Below, piece by piece: positions 48,338-57,108 of a stretch of 64,000 nucleotides of DNA. The DNA lies in NCBI RefSeq assembly GCF_035987325.1, contig NZ_CP108488.1:3906001-3970000 (forward strand). The letters are read 5' to 3'. This stretch comes from Streptomyces sp. NBC_01244 (lineage in GTDB: Bacteria > Actinomycetota > Actinomycetes > Streptomycetales > Streptomycetaceae). Both the position numbers and the translations under genes were made by a program. Each line of letters starts with the position of its first letter. Within the stretch, counting starts at the first letter, position 1. A model generated the notes under the pieces. That model saw only the letters and a program-made list of their open reading frames with translations, made no database searches and was not told the origin of the DNA.

Positions 48338-50119
48338 GTGACCAGTACCGCGACGCCGCCGCCCAGCCCTGCGGGGGCCCCGCCCGCCACCGAGGCCGGG
48401 CCCGGCCCGGACCCCGCCGACCAGCCGTCCGCCTGGCTGCGCCGTCTGCGCGGCTTCGGCTACGTTCCGCCCGCCGGGGCGAAGCGGCAGCCGGACGTGC
48501 GCACCCGCCTGGTGCCGCCGTACGCACGGCCCTCCGCCCAGCTGTGGGCGCAGCTGGGGATCGGACCGGCCGCCGCGGAGCGCTGGGAGCTGGTGCTGGC
48601 GTGGGCCGGACCGCTGCTGGTGGCGCTGGTCGCCGGGGTGCTGCGGTTCGCCCACCTGGGCACCCCGAAGGCGGTGATATTCGACGAGACGTACTACGCC
48701 AAGGACGCCTGGGCCACGGTCAAGCAGGGCTACGAGGCGAGCTGGCCCAAGGACATCGACAAGTCGATCCTCGCCAATCCCGACGGGGTCTCCCTCCCGC
48801 TGGACCCGGGCTACGTCGTGCATCCGCCGGTCGGCAAATGGGTGATCGGCCTGGGCGAGTGGATGTTCGGCTTCGACCCGTTCGGCTGGCGGTTCATGAC
48901 CGCGCTGCTCGGCACCCTCTCCGTACTGATGCTGTGCCGGATCGGGCGGCGGCTGTTCCGGTCGACGTTCCTGGGCTGCCTGGCCGGCCTGCTGCTGGCG
49001 GTGGACGGCCTGCACCTGGTGATGAGCCGGACCGCCCTGCTCGACCTGGTGCTGATGTTCTTCGTGCTGGGTGCCTTCGGATCGCTGGTGATCGACCGGG
49101 ACAAGGTGCGGGCCCGGCTCGCGGCGGCGCTCCCGGTGGACGAGGAGGGGCGGACCCGCCCGGACGCCCGGATCGCGGAGACGCTGAAGCTGGGCTGGCG
49201 CCCGTACCGGCTCCTGGCCGGGGTCAGCCTGGGCCTGGCCTTCGGCACGAAGTGGAACGGCCTGATCGTGCTGGCCTTCTTCGGCGTGCTGACCGTCCTG
49301 TGGGACGCGGCCGCCCGCCGCACGGCGGGCGCGGGCACCCCGTACGCGGCGATGCTGCGCCGCGACAGCTGGACCGGCTTCCTCTCCCTCGTGCCGGTGG
49401 CGATCTCCGTCTACGTGGCCTCGTGGCTCGGCTGGATCCTCTCCCCCGACAACGGCAAGGGCGGCTACTTCCGCGACTGGGCCGCCAAGAACGACCAGCA
49501 CAGCTCGTTGTCCTTCCTGCCCGAGTGGCTGCGGAGCCTGTGGCACTACGAGACGGAGGTCTACAAGTTCCACGTGGGCCTGACCTCGGGCCACACCTAC
49601 GAGTCGAACCCGTGGAGCTGGCTGGTCCTGGGGCGTCCCGTCTCCTACTTCTACGAGTCCCCCGCACCCGGCACCGACGGCTGCCCGGCGACGGAGACCG
49701 CCAAGTGCGCGCGCGAGGTGCTGGCGCTCGGTACGCCGCTGCTGTGGTGGGCGGGCTGCTTCGCGCTGATGTACGTGCTGTGGCGGTGGTTCTTCCGCCG
49801 CGACTGGCGGGCGGGCGCGATCGCGTGCGCGCTGGGCGCGGGCCTGCTGCCCTGGTTCAACTACCAGGAGCGGACCATCTTCTTCTTCTACGCGGTGGTC
49901 TTCGTCCCGTACCTGTGCCTGGCGGTGGCCATGATGATCGGCGCCCTGCTGGGCCCGGCCGGCTCCTCGGAACGCCGCCGCGCCCTGGGCGCGGTGGCGG
50001 CGGGCGTGCTGGTGCTCCTGATCGTGTGGAACTTCATCTACTTCTGGCCCATCTACACCGGCCAGACCATCCCGATGGATTCCTGGCAGAACCGGATGTG
50101 GCTGGACACCTGGGTCTAG
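48338..50119 (+). CDS. pmt: Protein O-mannosyltransferase (Pmt, 593 aa)
   Basis: GT39 membrane enzyme that transfers mannose from polyprenyl-phosphate-mannose to secreted proteins. After a Pro-rich cytoplasmic arm, TM1 leads to the catalytic Asp-Glu in AVIFDETYYAKDAWATVKQGYEAS. The loop HPPVGKWVIGLG and LLDLVLMFFVLGAFGSLVIDRDK follow, with about eleven helices in all and the C-terminal WNFIYFWPIYTGQTIP. GTG 48338 is 7 nt after a TACGAT -10-like box, so the transcript may be leaderless; a GTG two codons earlier is in frame. Confidence 0.92.
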   Translation: MTSTATPPPSPAGAPPATEAGPGPDPADQPSAWLRRLRGFGYVPPAGAKRQPDVRTRLVPPYARPSAQLWAQLGIGPAAAERWELVLAWAGPLLVALVAGVLRFAHLGTPKAVIFDETYYAKDAWATVKQGYEASWPKDIDKSILANPDGVSLPLDPGYVVHPPVGKWVIGLGEWMFGFDPFGWRFMTALLGTLSVLMLCRIGRRLFRSTFLGCLAGLLLAVDGLHLVMSRTALLDLVLMFFVLGAFGSLVIDRDKVRARLAAALPVDEEGRTRPDARIAETLKLGWRPYRLLAGVSLGLAFGTKWNGLIVLAFFGVLTVLWDAAARRTAGAGTPYAAMLRRDSWTGFLSLVPVAISVYVASWLGWILSPDNGKGGYFRDWAAKNDQHSSLSFLPEWLRSLWHYETEVYKFHVGLTSGHTYESNPWSWLVLGRPVSYFYESPAPGTDGCPATETAKCAREVLALGTPLLWWAGCFALMYVLWRWFFRRDWRAGAIACALGAGLLPWFNYQERTIFFFYAVVFVPYLCLAVAMMIGALLGPAGSSERRRALGAVAAGVLVLLIVWNFIYFWPIYTGQTIPMDSWQNRMWLDTWV

Positions 50120-50257
50120 TGGGGCGGGCGATCCCTGATGTCCCGGGGCAACCAAACCCCTGAACCGTTTGTCTGTTCGACGTAAGGTCTACTCCACGGC
50201 CTCCTTGAACGTGTTCAGCGTTCAACGGCCGGGGGTCGGGACGCACGGGGAACGGGG

Positions 50258-51910
50258 ATGGGGATGAACGGGGCTGCGAAGGGTGCCATCGTCGGCGGGG
50301 TCTTCCTCGCGATGGTGGGCGGAGCGGGATACGGGGTGTACGCGCTGGTGGGGGACGCCGGCGGGAACGGCGCCCCCGGCACGAGCGCGACCGGCCCGGC
50401 GGTGCCCGCCAAGGGCAGCGGGCCGGTCAGCGACGAGGACGCCGCGGCGACCGCCAAGGCGTTCTTCGCCGCGTGGACGGCCGGGGACGCCCGGGCGGGG
50501 GCCGACCTGACGAACAATCCGGCGGAGGCGCAAGGCGCCCTCGGCGACTTCACGGCCAAGGCCTACGTGTCCAAGGTCGCGATCACCCCCGGCACGCAGA
50601 CCGGGACCACGGTGGCGTACTCCGTCGCCGCGGAGGTCACCTACGAGGGAGTCACCAAGCCCCTCGCCTACGAGTCCAAGCTGACCGTGGTCCGCGGCAA
50701 CACCACCGGGCTGCCGCTCGTCGACTGGCAGCCCTCGGTGCTCCACCCGCAGCTCCAGAAGGGCGAGAAGCTGCGCGGCGGCGCCCCGGCCAACCCGCCG
50801 GTCAAGGCCGTCGACCGCAAGGGCAGGGAGCTGACGGCCGAGAAGTACCCGTCGCTGCGCCCGGTCCTCGACAGCCTGCGCAAGACGTACGGGGAGCGGC
50901 AGGGCGGCAAGAGCGGCGCCGAGCTGTGGATCGAGCCGGTCGCCCAGGAGGCACCCCGGCGGACCCTGCTGACGCTGGTCGAGGGGAAGCCCGGGGAGAT
51001 CGGGACCGTCCTGGACGCGGACGTCCAGGCGGCGGCCGAGAAGGCGGTCCTGAAGTTCCCGCAGGCTTCGGTGGTCGCCGTCCAGCCGAGCACCGGGAAC
51101 ATCCTGGCCATCGCCGACCACCGCGGGGACGGCTTCCCCGCGTCCCTCAGCGGAGCCCGCGCGCCCGGCTCCACGATGAAGATCGTGACCGGCGCGATGC
51201 TGCTCGACCGGGGTCTGGTGGCGGCGGACAAGGTCGCCGAGTGCCCGGCGGCGGTGCAGTGGGAGGGCAAGACCTTCACGAACCTGAAGGGCTTCAAGCT
51301 GGACGGCGAGACCTTCGCGACGAGCTTCGCCCAGTCCTGCAACACCGCCTTCATCAAGCAGATCAAGCCGGTCGACGACGACGACGCGCTCCCGAAGGAG
51401 GCCCGTGAGGTCTTCGGCATCGGCGAGGGCATCGAGTGGAAGGTCGGCGTGCCCACCGTCGACGGGAAGGTCCCGGACGCGACCGGTCCGGCGGCGGCCG
51501 CCGCGTACATCGGCCAGGGTCGGATCCAGATGAACCCGCTGACCATGGCCTCGATCACGGCGACCGCCCGCACCGGGGTCTTCCGCCAGCCGGTCGTCGT
51601 CAAGGCCTCGCTGGACGGCCGCGAGATCGCGAAGGCCACCCGGAGGATGAAGCCCTCGGTGGCGGCGCAGCTGGTGCGGATGATGAAGCTGACGGCCACC
51701 GCGGGGACGGCCCAGGGTGCGATGTCCGCGGTCCACGGCTCCGACAAGGGCGCGAAGACCGGCTCGGCGGAGGTCGACGGGGCGCAGAACCCGGACAGCT
51801 GGTTCACCGGCTTCAGCGGGGACGTGGCGGCCGCGGCGATGGTCGAGGGCGGCGGCCACGGCGGCGACGCGGCGGGCCCGATCGTTGCGGCCGTCCTGAA
51901 CGCGGGCTGA
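50258..51910 (+). CDS. Class B penicillin-binding protein (550 aa)
   Basis: One N-terminal TM helix is followed by an NTF2-like MecA_N domain (residues 55-150), a short PBP dimer region (170-250) and the transpeptidase domain. The active-site motifs are GSTMK with Ser305, S-C-N near 359 (FAQSCNTAF) and KTGS at 500. Cross-links septal or tip peptidoglycan. It lies 138 bp downstream of pmt with a G-rich ribosome-binding region. ATG 50264 is an alternative start. Two Cys occur in the catalytic domain, unusual for an extracellular actinobacterial protein. Confidence 0.92.
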   Translation: MGMNGAAKGAIVGGVFLAMVGGAGYGVYALVGDAGGNGAPGTSATGPAVPAKGSGPVSDEDAAATAKAFFAAWTAGDARAGADLTNNPAEAQGALGDFTAKAYVSKVAITPGTQTGTTVAYSVAAEVTYEGVTKPLAYESKLTVVRGNTTGLPLVDWQPSVLHPQLQKGEKLRGGAPANPPVKAVDRKGRELTAEKYPSLRPVLDSLRKTYGERQGGKSGAELWIEPVAQEAPRRTLLTLVEGKPGEIGTVLDADVQAAAEKAVLKFPQASVVAVQPSTGNILAIADHRGDGFPASLSGARAPGSTMKIVTGAMLLDRGLVAADKVAECPAAVQWEGKTFTNLKGFKLDGETFATSFAQSCNTAFIKQIKPVDDDDALPKEAREVFGIGEGIEWKVGVPTVDGKVPDATGPAAAAAYIGQGRIQMNPLTMASITATARTGVFRQPVVVKASLDGREIAKATRRMKPSVAAQLVRMMKLTATAGTAQGAMSAVHGSDKGAKTGSAEVDGAQNPDSWFTGFSGDVAAAAMVEGGGHGGDAAGPIVAAVLNAG

Positions 51911-51925
51911 GCGGGGCTGAGCGGC

Positions 51926-51949
51926 GACGCCCGGGGCTGCCCGGGCGTC
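51926..51949. terminator. Terminator between PBP and ybaK
   Basis: Perfect 10-bp stem with a GCTG loop (51926-51935 / 51940-51949) between converging genes. Confidence 0.85.
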
Positions 51950-51958
51950 CCGCCCCGG

Positions 51959-52432
51959 TCAGCCCTCCCGTACGTCGGCCAGCGCGGCTCCCGCGTGCCG
52001 GATCAGCTCGCGCGGATCCATCGGGAAGACCGTGTGCGGGGTCCCCGCGGCGGCCCAGACCACCTCGTGGGCCAGCAGGGAGCGGTCCGCGAGGACCCGG
52101 GTGCGCGTGCGGTGCCCGAAGGGCGGGACCCCGCCGATGGCGTAGCCCGTGGTCTCGCGGACCAGTGCCGCGTCGGCCCGGGTCACGGCGCCCGCCCCGA
52201 GTTCGCGGCGCACCGCCTCCACGTCCACCCGGGAGGCCCCGTCCATGAGCACCAGTACGGGAATCCCGTCGGCCGCGAAGATCAGCGACTTCACGATCTG
52301 GCTGAGCTCGCAGCCGATCGCGGCGGCCGCGTCGGCGGCGGTCCGGGTTCCGTCGGGGAAGCTCCGTACGTCCGGCTCCAGGCCCAGTGCGGCGAGGGCT
52401 CCGGCGAAGAGGGGGTGCGTGCTGGTCGTCAT
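51959..52432 (-). CDS. YbaK/ProX-type aminoacyl-tRNA deacylase (157 aa)
   Basis: Small editing domain: TRTAADAAAAIGCELSQIVKSLIFAADGIPVLVLMDG contains the conserved Lys of YbaK proteins, and ETTGYAIGGVPPFGHRTR is the GGVxPxG loop. It likely clears mischarged tRNA (Cys- or Ala-tRNAPro type). The start codon lies 8 nt from a 26-bp inverted repeat, leaving no room for a free Shine-Dalgarno sequence. Confidence 0.88.
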   Translation of the reverse strand: MTTSTHPLFAGALAALGLEPDVRSFPDGTRTAADAAAAIGCELSQIVKSLIFAADGIPVLVLMDGASRVDVEAVRRELGAGAVTRADAALVRETTGYAIGGVPPFGHRTRTRVLADRSLLAHEVVWAAAGTPHTVFPMDPRELIRHAGAALADVREG

Positions 52433-52439
52433 GACGGCA

Positions 52440-52508
52440 CGCTAGCGCCTGTCGTCAAACTCCCGCCTGCCTCGGGCGACGACGGGAGTGTGACGACAGG
52501 CCCTAGCG
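52440..52508. repeat. 69-bp inverted-repeat element upstream of ybaK
   Basis: Two 26-bp arms (52440-52465 / 52483-52508) match at 24 positions around a 17-nt loop. The core arm sequence GCCTGTCGTCA...ACTCCCG resembles a palindromic intergenic repeat I recall from other Streptomyces genomes. It may terminate the serine hydrolase transcript and fold over the ybaK leader. Confidence 0.8.
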
Positions 52509-52550
52509 CTCCCCGCACCGCCCGCGCGACGTCCTTTGTCGGGGCCCCCG

Positions 52551-53738
52551 CTACAGCGCGGAGCGCAGGGCCCGGACCAGGGCCTGGGCGCGCGGGTCGG
52601 CGGTGACGGACTTGGCGTGGGCGTTGGTGACGTAGCCGAAGCCGATGCCCGCCTCCGGGTCCGCGAAGGCCAGCGAGCCGCCGCGGCCCGGGTGCCCGAA
52701 GGAGGCCGGGGACAGCAGCGGGGACGCGGGGCCGTGCAGCATGTAGCCGGGGCCGAAGCGGGTGTTGACCACCAGCACGCGGTCGGGGCCCGAGGAGAAC
52801 TCCTTGCCGGCCAGCGCGGTGGTGGCCGGGGTGAAGATCCGCGCGCCGTCCTCCACCACGCCGATGGTGGCCGCGTAGAAGCGGGCCAGGGCGCGGGCCG
52901 TGCCGATGCCCGCGGAGGCCGGCAGCTCGGCCGCCCGGTAGGCGGGGTCGTTCTCGTCCGGCAGCGGATAAATGGCCGCGAAGGCGCGGCGGGTGAGGGA
53001 TTCCGGATCGGCGTAGGCCGCGGAAACGTTTCGCTTCGGCCGGGTCCTGAGCGTGCCCGCGCTCTGCGGCGGATCGACCGGCGCCACCCGGCCCACCCGG
53101 TGCTCCTCGGATTCCGGCAGGCCGATCCAGAAGTCCAGGCCCAGCGGCTCCGCGATCTCCTCGGCCAGGATGCCCCCCAGGGAACGGCCGGTCGCCCGCA
53201 GCACCAGCTCGGACAGCAGCCAGCTGAAGGTCTGCGCGTGGTAGCCGTGCTCGGTTCCGGGCTCCCAGAAGGCCTGCTGGGCGGCGACCGCGCGGGCTCC
53301 GGAGACCCCGTCCGCGGCCTCGGCCACCGTCAGCCCGCGGTCCAGGGCCGGGACTCCCGCGCGGTGCGCGAGCAGGTCACGGACCCGGGTCCGCTCCTTG
53401 CCGCCCGCCTTGAACTCCGGCCAGTACGAGCTCACCGGCGCGTCCAGGTCCAGCAGTCCGCGCTGCTGGAGCAGCAGCGGTACGGCCGCGGCCACGCCCT
53501 TGGTCGCGGAGCGGACGATCTGCACGGTGTCCTCGGCCCACGGCTCCGCGCCGCCGCCGTCGGCGCCCGCGTCGGCGCCCCCGTCGGCGTCCTTGGTGCC
53601 GGCCCAGAGGTCCACGACCTTGCGGCCGTCGCGGTACACGGCCACCGCCGCGCCCCGGTCCCCGAGCACCTCGAAGTTGCGTACGAACGCGTCCCTGACG
53701 GGCTCGAAGCCCTCCGCCACCACACCCTTGATGTCCAC
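52551..53738 (-). CDS. Beta-lactamase-fold serine hydrolase / esterase (395 aa)
   Basis: Class C beta-lactamase-like (EstB) fold: the nucleophile motif SxxK is SATK (VQIVRSATKGVAAAV), and the second motif is YHAQ (GTEHGYHAQTF) in place of YxN. LLAHRAGVPAL and FGHPGRGGSLAFADPE match esterases of the family. No signal peptide, so it is probably a cytoplasmic esterase or amidase of unknown substrate. GTG start with a poor ribosome-binding site. Confidence 0.88.
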   Translation of the reverse strand: MDIKGVVAEGFEPVRDAFVRNFEVLGDRGAAVAVYRDGRKVVDLWAGTKDADGGADAGADGGGAEPWAEDTVQIVRSATKGVAAAVPLLLQQRGLLDLDAPVSSYWPEFKAGGKERTRVRDLLAHRAGVPALDRGLTVAEAADGVSGARAVAAQQAFWEPGTEHGYHAQTFSWLLSELVLRATGRSLGGILAEEIAEPLGLDFWIGLPESEEHRVGRVAPVDPPQSAGTLRTRPKRNVSAAYADPESLTRRAFAAIYPLPDENDPAYRAAELPASAGIGTARALARFYAATIGVVEDGARIFTPATTALAGKEFSSGPDRVLVVNTRFGPGYMLHGPASPLLSPASFGHPGRGGSLAFADPEAGIGFGYVTNAHAKSVTADPRAQALVRALRSAL

Positions 53739-53766
53739 GGGGTGTGCAACAACCTCCGACCGGCGC

Positions 53767-54555
53767 TTATGCCACCGCTACGGAGCGCGGATCGAAGCCG
53801 AAGGGCAGCTCCAGGCGGTGCGCCCGCATCAGCTTCTCGTCGCACAGCACGTCCTGGGTCCTGCCGTCCGCCACGATGGTCCCCTCGCTGAGGATCACCG
53901 CGCGCGGGCAGAGCTCCAGCGCGTAGGGCAGGTCGTGCGTGACCATCAGCACGGTGACGTCCAGCGAGCGCAGGATGTCCGCGAGCTCGCGGCGCGAGGC
54001 CGGGTCCAGGTTGGAGGACGGCTCGTCCAGGACGAGGATCTCGGGCCGCATGGCCAGTACGGTCGCCACCGCGACCCGGCGGCGCTGCCCGAAGGAGAGG
54101 TGGTGCGGGGGCCGGTCCGCGAAGGCGGCCATCCCGACCTGCTCCAGGGCGGCCCGCACCCGCTCCTCCAGCTCGGCGCCGCGCAGTCCGGCGGCGGCCG
54201 GGCCGAAGGCCACGTCCTCCCGGACGGTCGGCATGAACAGCTGGTCGTCGGGGTCCTGGAAGACGATGCCGACCCGGCGGCGGACCTCGGCGAAGTTCCG
54301 CTTCTCCACGGGCAGCCCGGCCACGCTCACGGAGCCGACGCCGCCGGTCAGGATGCCGTTGAGGTGCAGCACCAGGGTGGTCTTGCCGGCGCCGTTGGGC
54401 CCGAGCAGGGCCACCCGCTCCCCGTGCCCGACCGTGAGGTCGACCCCGAAGAGGGCCTGGTGGCCGTCGGGGTAGGCGTAGGCGAGGCCGGCGACTTCCA
54501 GCGAGGGCGGGGTGGGGGCCTGGGAGGCGTTCACAGGGTCGTTCAAAGGGTCCAT
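53767..54555 (-). CDS. cbiO: ECF transporter ATPase, CbiO type (262 aa)
   Basis: Energy-coupling ATPase for Ni/Co uptake. Walker A GPNGAGKTT, Q-loop VFQDPDDQLFMPTVREDVAFGP (the D-D-Q-L-F signature of CbiO/EcfA), LSFGQRRRVAVATVLAM, LVLDEPSSNLDP and MVTHDLPYAL are present. The ABC signature reads LSFGQ in place of LSGGQ, common in CbiO. The start overlaps the cbiQ end by 13 nt. Confidence 0.93.
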   Translation of the reverse strand: MDPLNDPVNASQAPTPPSLEVAGLAYAYPDGHQALFGVDLTVGHGERVALLGPNGAGKTTLVLHLNGILTGGVGSVSVAGLPVEKRNFAEVRRRVGIVFQDPDDQLFMPTVREDVAFGPAAAGLRGAELEERVRAALEQVGMAAFADRPPHHLSFGQRRRVAVATVLAMRPEILVLDEPSSNLDPASRRELADILRSLDVTVLMVTHDLPYALELCPRAVILSEGTIVADGRTQDVLCDEKLMRAHRLELPFGFDPRSVAVA

Positions 54556-55304
54556 CCCATCAGACAGACGGCGAGCGCCGTCACCGGGAGCGCGGCCGCG
54601 TACGCCCACTGGGCGCGGGTGGCCGTCACCTCGTCGATCAACGGCATGGAGCCGGCGTAGCCCCGGCTGACCATCGCGAGGTAGACCCGCTCGCCGCGCT
54701 CGTAGGAGCGGATGAACAGGGCTCCGGCGGTCTTCGCGAGGACCCCCCAGTGGCGGATCCCGCGCGCCTCGAAGCCGCGTGAGCGCCGGGCGATGGACAT
54801 CCGGCGCAGTTCGTCGCTGATGACGTCCCCGTACCGGATCATGAAGGAGGCGATCTGGACGAGCAGCGGCGGCAGCTTGAGCCGCTGGAGGCCCAGCAGC
54901 AGGGCCCGCAGCTCGGTGGTGGAGGCGAGGAGTACGGACGCGGCCACGCCGAGGGTGCCCTTGGCCAGCACGTTCCAGGCACCCCAGAGGCCGGAGACGC
55001 TGAGCGACATGCCGAGCACCTCCACCCGCTCGCCCTGCGCCACGAAGGGCATCAGGACGGCGAAGGCGACGAAGGGCACCTCGATCAGCAGCCGGCGCAG
55101 CAGGAAGCCGGCCGGGATCCGGGCCACGGCCGCGGCCGCCGCGATGAGGAGGGCGTACAGGCCGAAGGCCCACACCGCCTCGCGCGGGGTGGACACGACG
55201 ACGATCACGAAGCCGAAGGTCGCGGCGAGCTTGCAGTGCGGCGGCAGGTCGTGGACCGGGGAGTTCCCGGGCCGGTAGAGCTTGTGGGCGTGGCCCGCGC
55301 CCAT
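54543..55304 (-). CDS. cbiQ: ECF transporter transmembrane protein, CbiQ type (253 aa)
   Basis: T-component with about five TM helices and the two Ala-Arg-Gly-type coupling motifs: IARRSRGFEARG on the first coupling helix and VSRGYAGSMP on the second. It starts with His-containing MGAGHAHKLYRPGNSPVHDLPPHCKL, which leads into TM1. It starts 1 nt after the cbiM stop and overlaps cbiO, so the three genes form one operon. Confidence 0.92.
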   Translation of the reverse strand: MGAGHAHKLYRPGNSPVHDLPPHCKLAATFGFVIVVVSTPREAVWAFGLYALLIAAAAAVARIPAGFLLRRLLIEVPFVAFAVLMPFVAQGERVEVLGMSLSVSGLWGAWNVLAKGTLGVAASVLLASTTELRALLLGLQRLKLPPLLVQIASFMIRYGDVISDELRRMSIARRSRGFEARGIRHWGVLAKTAGALFIRSYERGERVYLAMVSRGYAGSMPLIDEVTATRAQWAYAAALPVTALAVCLMGWTL

Positions 55305-55305
55305 G

Positions 55306-56361
55306 TCAGGCGGCCGGTACGGCCGTGGAGGCGGCGGTCGGGTCGGCGCTGCGGCGGCGGCGGACGGTCCAGAACACGCCGGTGCCGACCACGACGGTCG
55401 CACCCACGCCGATGATCCCGGCGAGGCCGCCGGAGAGGCGGGCGTCGGAGACGTCCTTGACTCCGTAGTCGGCGAGCGGGGAGTCGGCGGCCGCGTGCTC
55501 GGTGACCTTCTGGTCGATGCCGTTGTCGGCGGCGACCTTCTCCAGTCCGTCGGGGCTGGCGGAGGCGTAGAAGGAGACGAAGCCGGCCAGGGCCAGCGCG
55601 GCGACCAGTCCGGTGATCCAGACGGGCTTCGTGGAGCGGGCCGGGGCGGGCACGGCGGCCGGGGCGGCGGGGGCGTCGACCAGTTCGCCGCCGACGCGCA
55701 GCTTCAGCGGGGCGGACAGGCCGCGGGCGCCGTGGACGAGGTCGGGGCGGACGGCGATCACGGCGCCGACGGTGGCGGCGGTGATGGCGGCCTCGCCGAT
55801 GCCGATGAGGACGTGGACTCCGACCATGGCCCCGAACACCTTGCCCAGCGGGACGTCGGTGGTGCCGCCGAGGGCGAAGAGGAGGGTGAAGAAGGCGGCC
55901 GCGGCGGGCACGGAGAGCAGGGCTCCGGCGAAGGCGGCGACGGTGATCGAGCGGCGGCCGCCGGGCAGCAGCTTGACCAGCCCGCGGAAGACGGCGTAGG
56001 CGACGACCACGGTGACGACGCCCATGGTGACGATGTTGACACCGAGGGCGGTCAGGCCGCCGTCGGCGAACAGGAGGCCCTGCATGAGCAGGACCACGGA
56101 CACGCACAGCACACCCGTGTACGGGCCGACGAGGATCGCCGCGAGCGCGCCTCCCAGCAAGTGGCCGCTTGTTCCGGCCGCGACGGGGAAGTTGAGCATC
56201 TGTACGGCGAAGATGAAGGCGGCGACGAGGCCGGCGAGCGGCGCGGTGCGCTCGTCGAGTTCCCGGCGGGCGCCTCGGAGGCTGACCGCCACGGCTCCGG
56301 CGGCGGCGACACCTGCGGCAATGGAGACGGGGGCATCGATGAAGCCGTCGGGCACATGCAT
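55306..56361 (-). CDS. cbiM: CbiM-CbiN fusion, Ni/Co-binding S component (351 aa)
   Basis: Starts MHVPDGFIDAPVS, whose first residues and His2 form the metal site in CbiM/NikM. Six or seven TM helices follow to residue 215, including FPVAAGTSGHLLGGALAA with the second metal-binding His. After an Ala/Pro linker comes a PDGLE/CbiN-like module (FVSFYASASPDGLEKVAADNG) and a final TM helix. M and N components are thus fused. Whether nickel or cobalt is carried cannot be told from sequence; no B12 riboswitch precedes it, and a Fur-like box does. Confidence 0.9.
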   Translation of the reverse strand: MHVPDGFIDAPVSIAAGVAAAGAVAVSLRGARRELDERTAPLAGLVAAFIFAVQMLNFPVAAGTSGHLLGGALAAILVGPYTGVLCVSVVLLMQGLLFADGGLTALGVNIVTMGVVTVVVAYAVFRGLVKLLPGGRRSITVAAFAGALLSVPAAAAFFTLLFALGGTTDVPLGKVFGAMVGVHVLIGIGEAAITAATVGAVIAVRPDLVHGARGLSAPLKLRVGGELVDAPAAPAAVPAPARSTKPVWITGLVAALALAGFVSFYASASPDGLEKVAADNGIDQKVTEHAAADSPLADYGVKDVSDARLSGGLAGIIGVGATVVVGTGVFWTVRRRRSADPTAASTAVPAA

Positions 56362-56441
56362 GGTTCTGCTCCGCTTCCTGCGGTCCGGCGAGCGGTCCGT
56401 TGAACTGACAAAGTCTTTAGCCGTTCAAGAATAGTGCCCAA

Positions 56442-56458
56442 TTGCGAATCGTTGGCAA
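56442..56458. promoter_or_regulatory. Candidate Fur-family (Nur-type) box
   Basis: TTGC-N9-GCAA at 56442-56458, 81 bp upstream of the cbiM start and 99 bp upstream of the ssgE-like start. The half-sites recall nickel-responsive Nur boxes, but the spacing is approximate. Confidence 0.35.
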
Positions 56459-56556
56459 GAGCGGTGGCATCACAAATAGCTCCGCGCGGATTCGTGGGAA
56501 TGTGCGAGGCTGGGGTCAATACGGACGCAAATGTTCCGATTCGAGGAGTCTTGTCG

Positions 56557-57009
56557 ATGTCAGCCGCCGCCGAGAATCCATCCGCAGGTGCCACCGCGAC
56601 CCGGTCCGCGACCGCCACGGCCCCCCTCGCCGAGGCCTCCTTCATCGAGGCCCCCTTCATCGAGGAACGCGTGCGTGCCCGAGTGATCACCGACGACCCG
56701 CTCTACCGGGCCATCCCGGTCGCCCTGCGCTTCGTCCCCGACGAGCCACTGGCCGTACGGATCGTCTTCCCCGCCGACCTCTCCCCCGAGGGCACCGACA
56801 ACGAGTGGGTCTTCCCCCGCGCCCTCCTCGAGGCCGGCCTCCAGGCCCCGACCGGGACCGGCGACGTGCGCGTCTGGCCCTGCGGGCGCGTCCAGGCGGT
56901 CGTCGAGTTCCACTCCCCGGAGGGGGTCGCGGTGGTCCAGTTCGACATCGCCGCCCTGCGCCGCTTCCTGCGCCGTACGTACGCGCCCGCGCCCGCGGCC
57001 ACCCGTTAG
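56557..57009 (+). CDS. ssgE: SsgA-like sporulation/cell-division protein, probable SsgE (150 aa)
   Basis: SALP family: RARVITDDPLYRAIPVALRFVPDEPLAVRIVFPADLSPEGTDNEWVFPRALLEAGL, GDVRVWPCGRVQAVVEFHSPEGVAVVQFDIAALRRFLRRTY. This is the standard single-domain SALP fold with all core motifs. The N-terminal 35 residues are an Ala/Thr/Ser-rich extension. ATG 56557 was chosen because GAGGAG lies 8 nt upstream. The assignment to SsgE rests on genomic context (beside pmt, PBP and Ni/Co genes, as I recall for S. coelicolor); SALP subtype is uncertain. Confidence 0.85.
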   Translation: MSAAAENPSAGATATRSATATAPLAEASFIEAPFIEERVRARVITDDPLYRAIPVALRFVPDEPLAVRIVFPADLSPEGTDNEWVFPRALLEAGLQAPTGTGDVRVWPCGRVQAVVEFHSPEGVAVVQFDIAALRRFLRRTYAPAPAATR

Positions 57010-57043
57010 GCCCAGCGGGGCCCGCCCGATCCGGACGGCCCGA

Positions 57044-57089
57044 CACGCGCAACGGCCCCGCACCTCTCGGTGCGGGGCCGTTGCGCGTG
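57044..57089. terminator. Bidirectional terminator (ssgE / mmpL)
   Basis: Perfect 21-bp stem with a TCTC tetraloop (57044-57064 / 57069-57089), the strongest hairpin in the window. Confidence 0.93.
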
Positions 57090-57108
57090 CGTACTGCGGG
57101 CCGACGGG

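Noticed and set aside
56362..56556. Cobalamin riboswitch ahead of cbiM
   Set aside because: The region is short and lacks the B12 box and the paired helices expected for this riboswitch.
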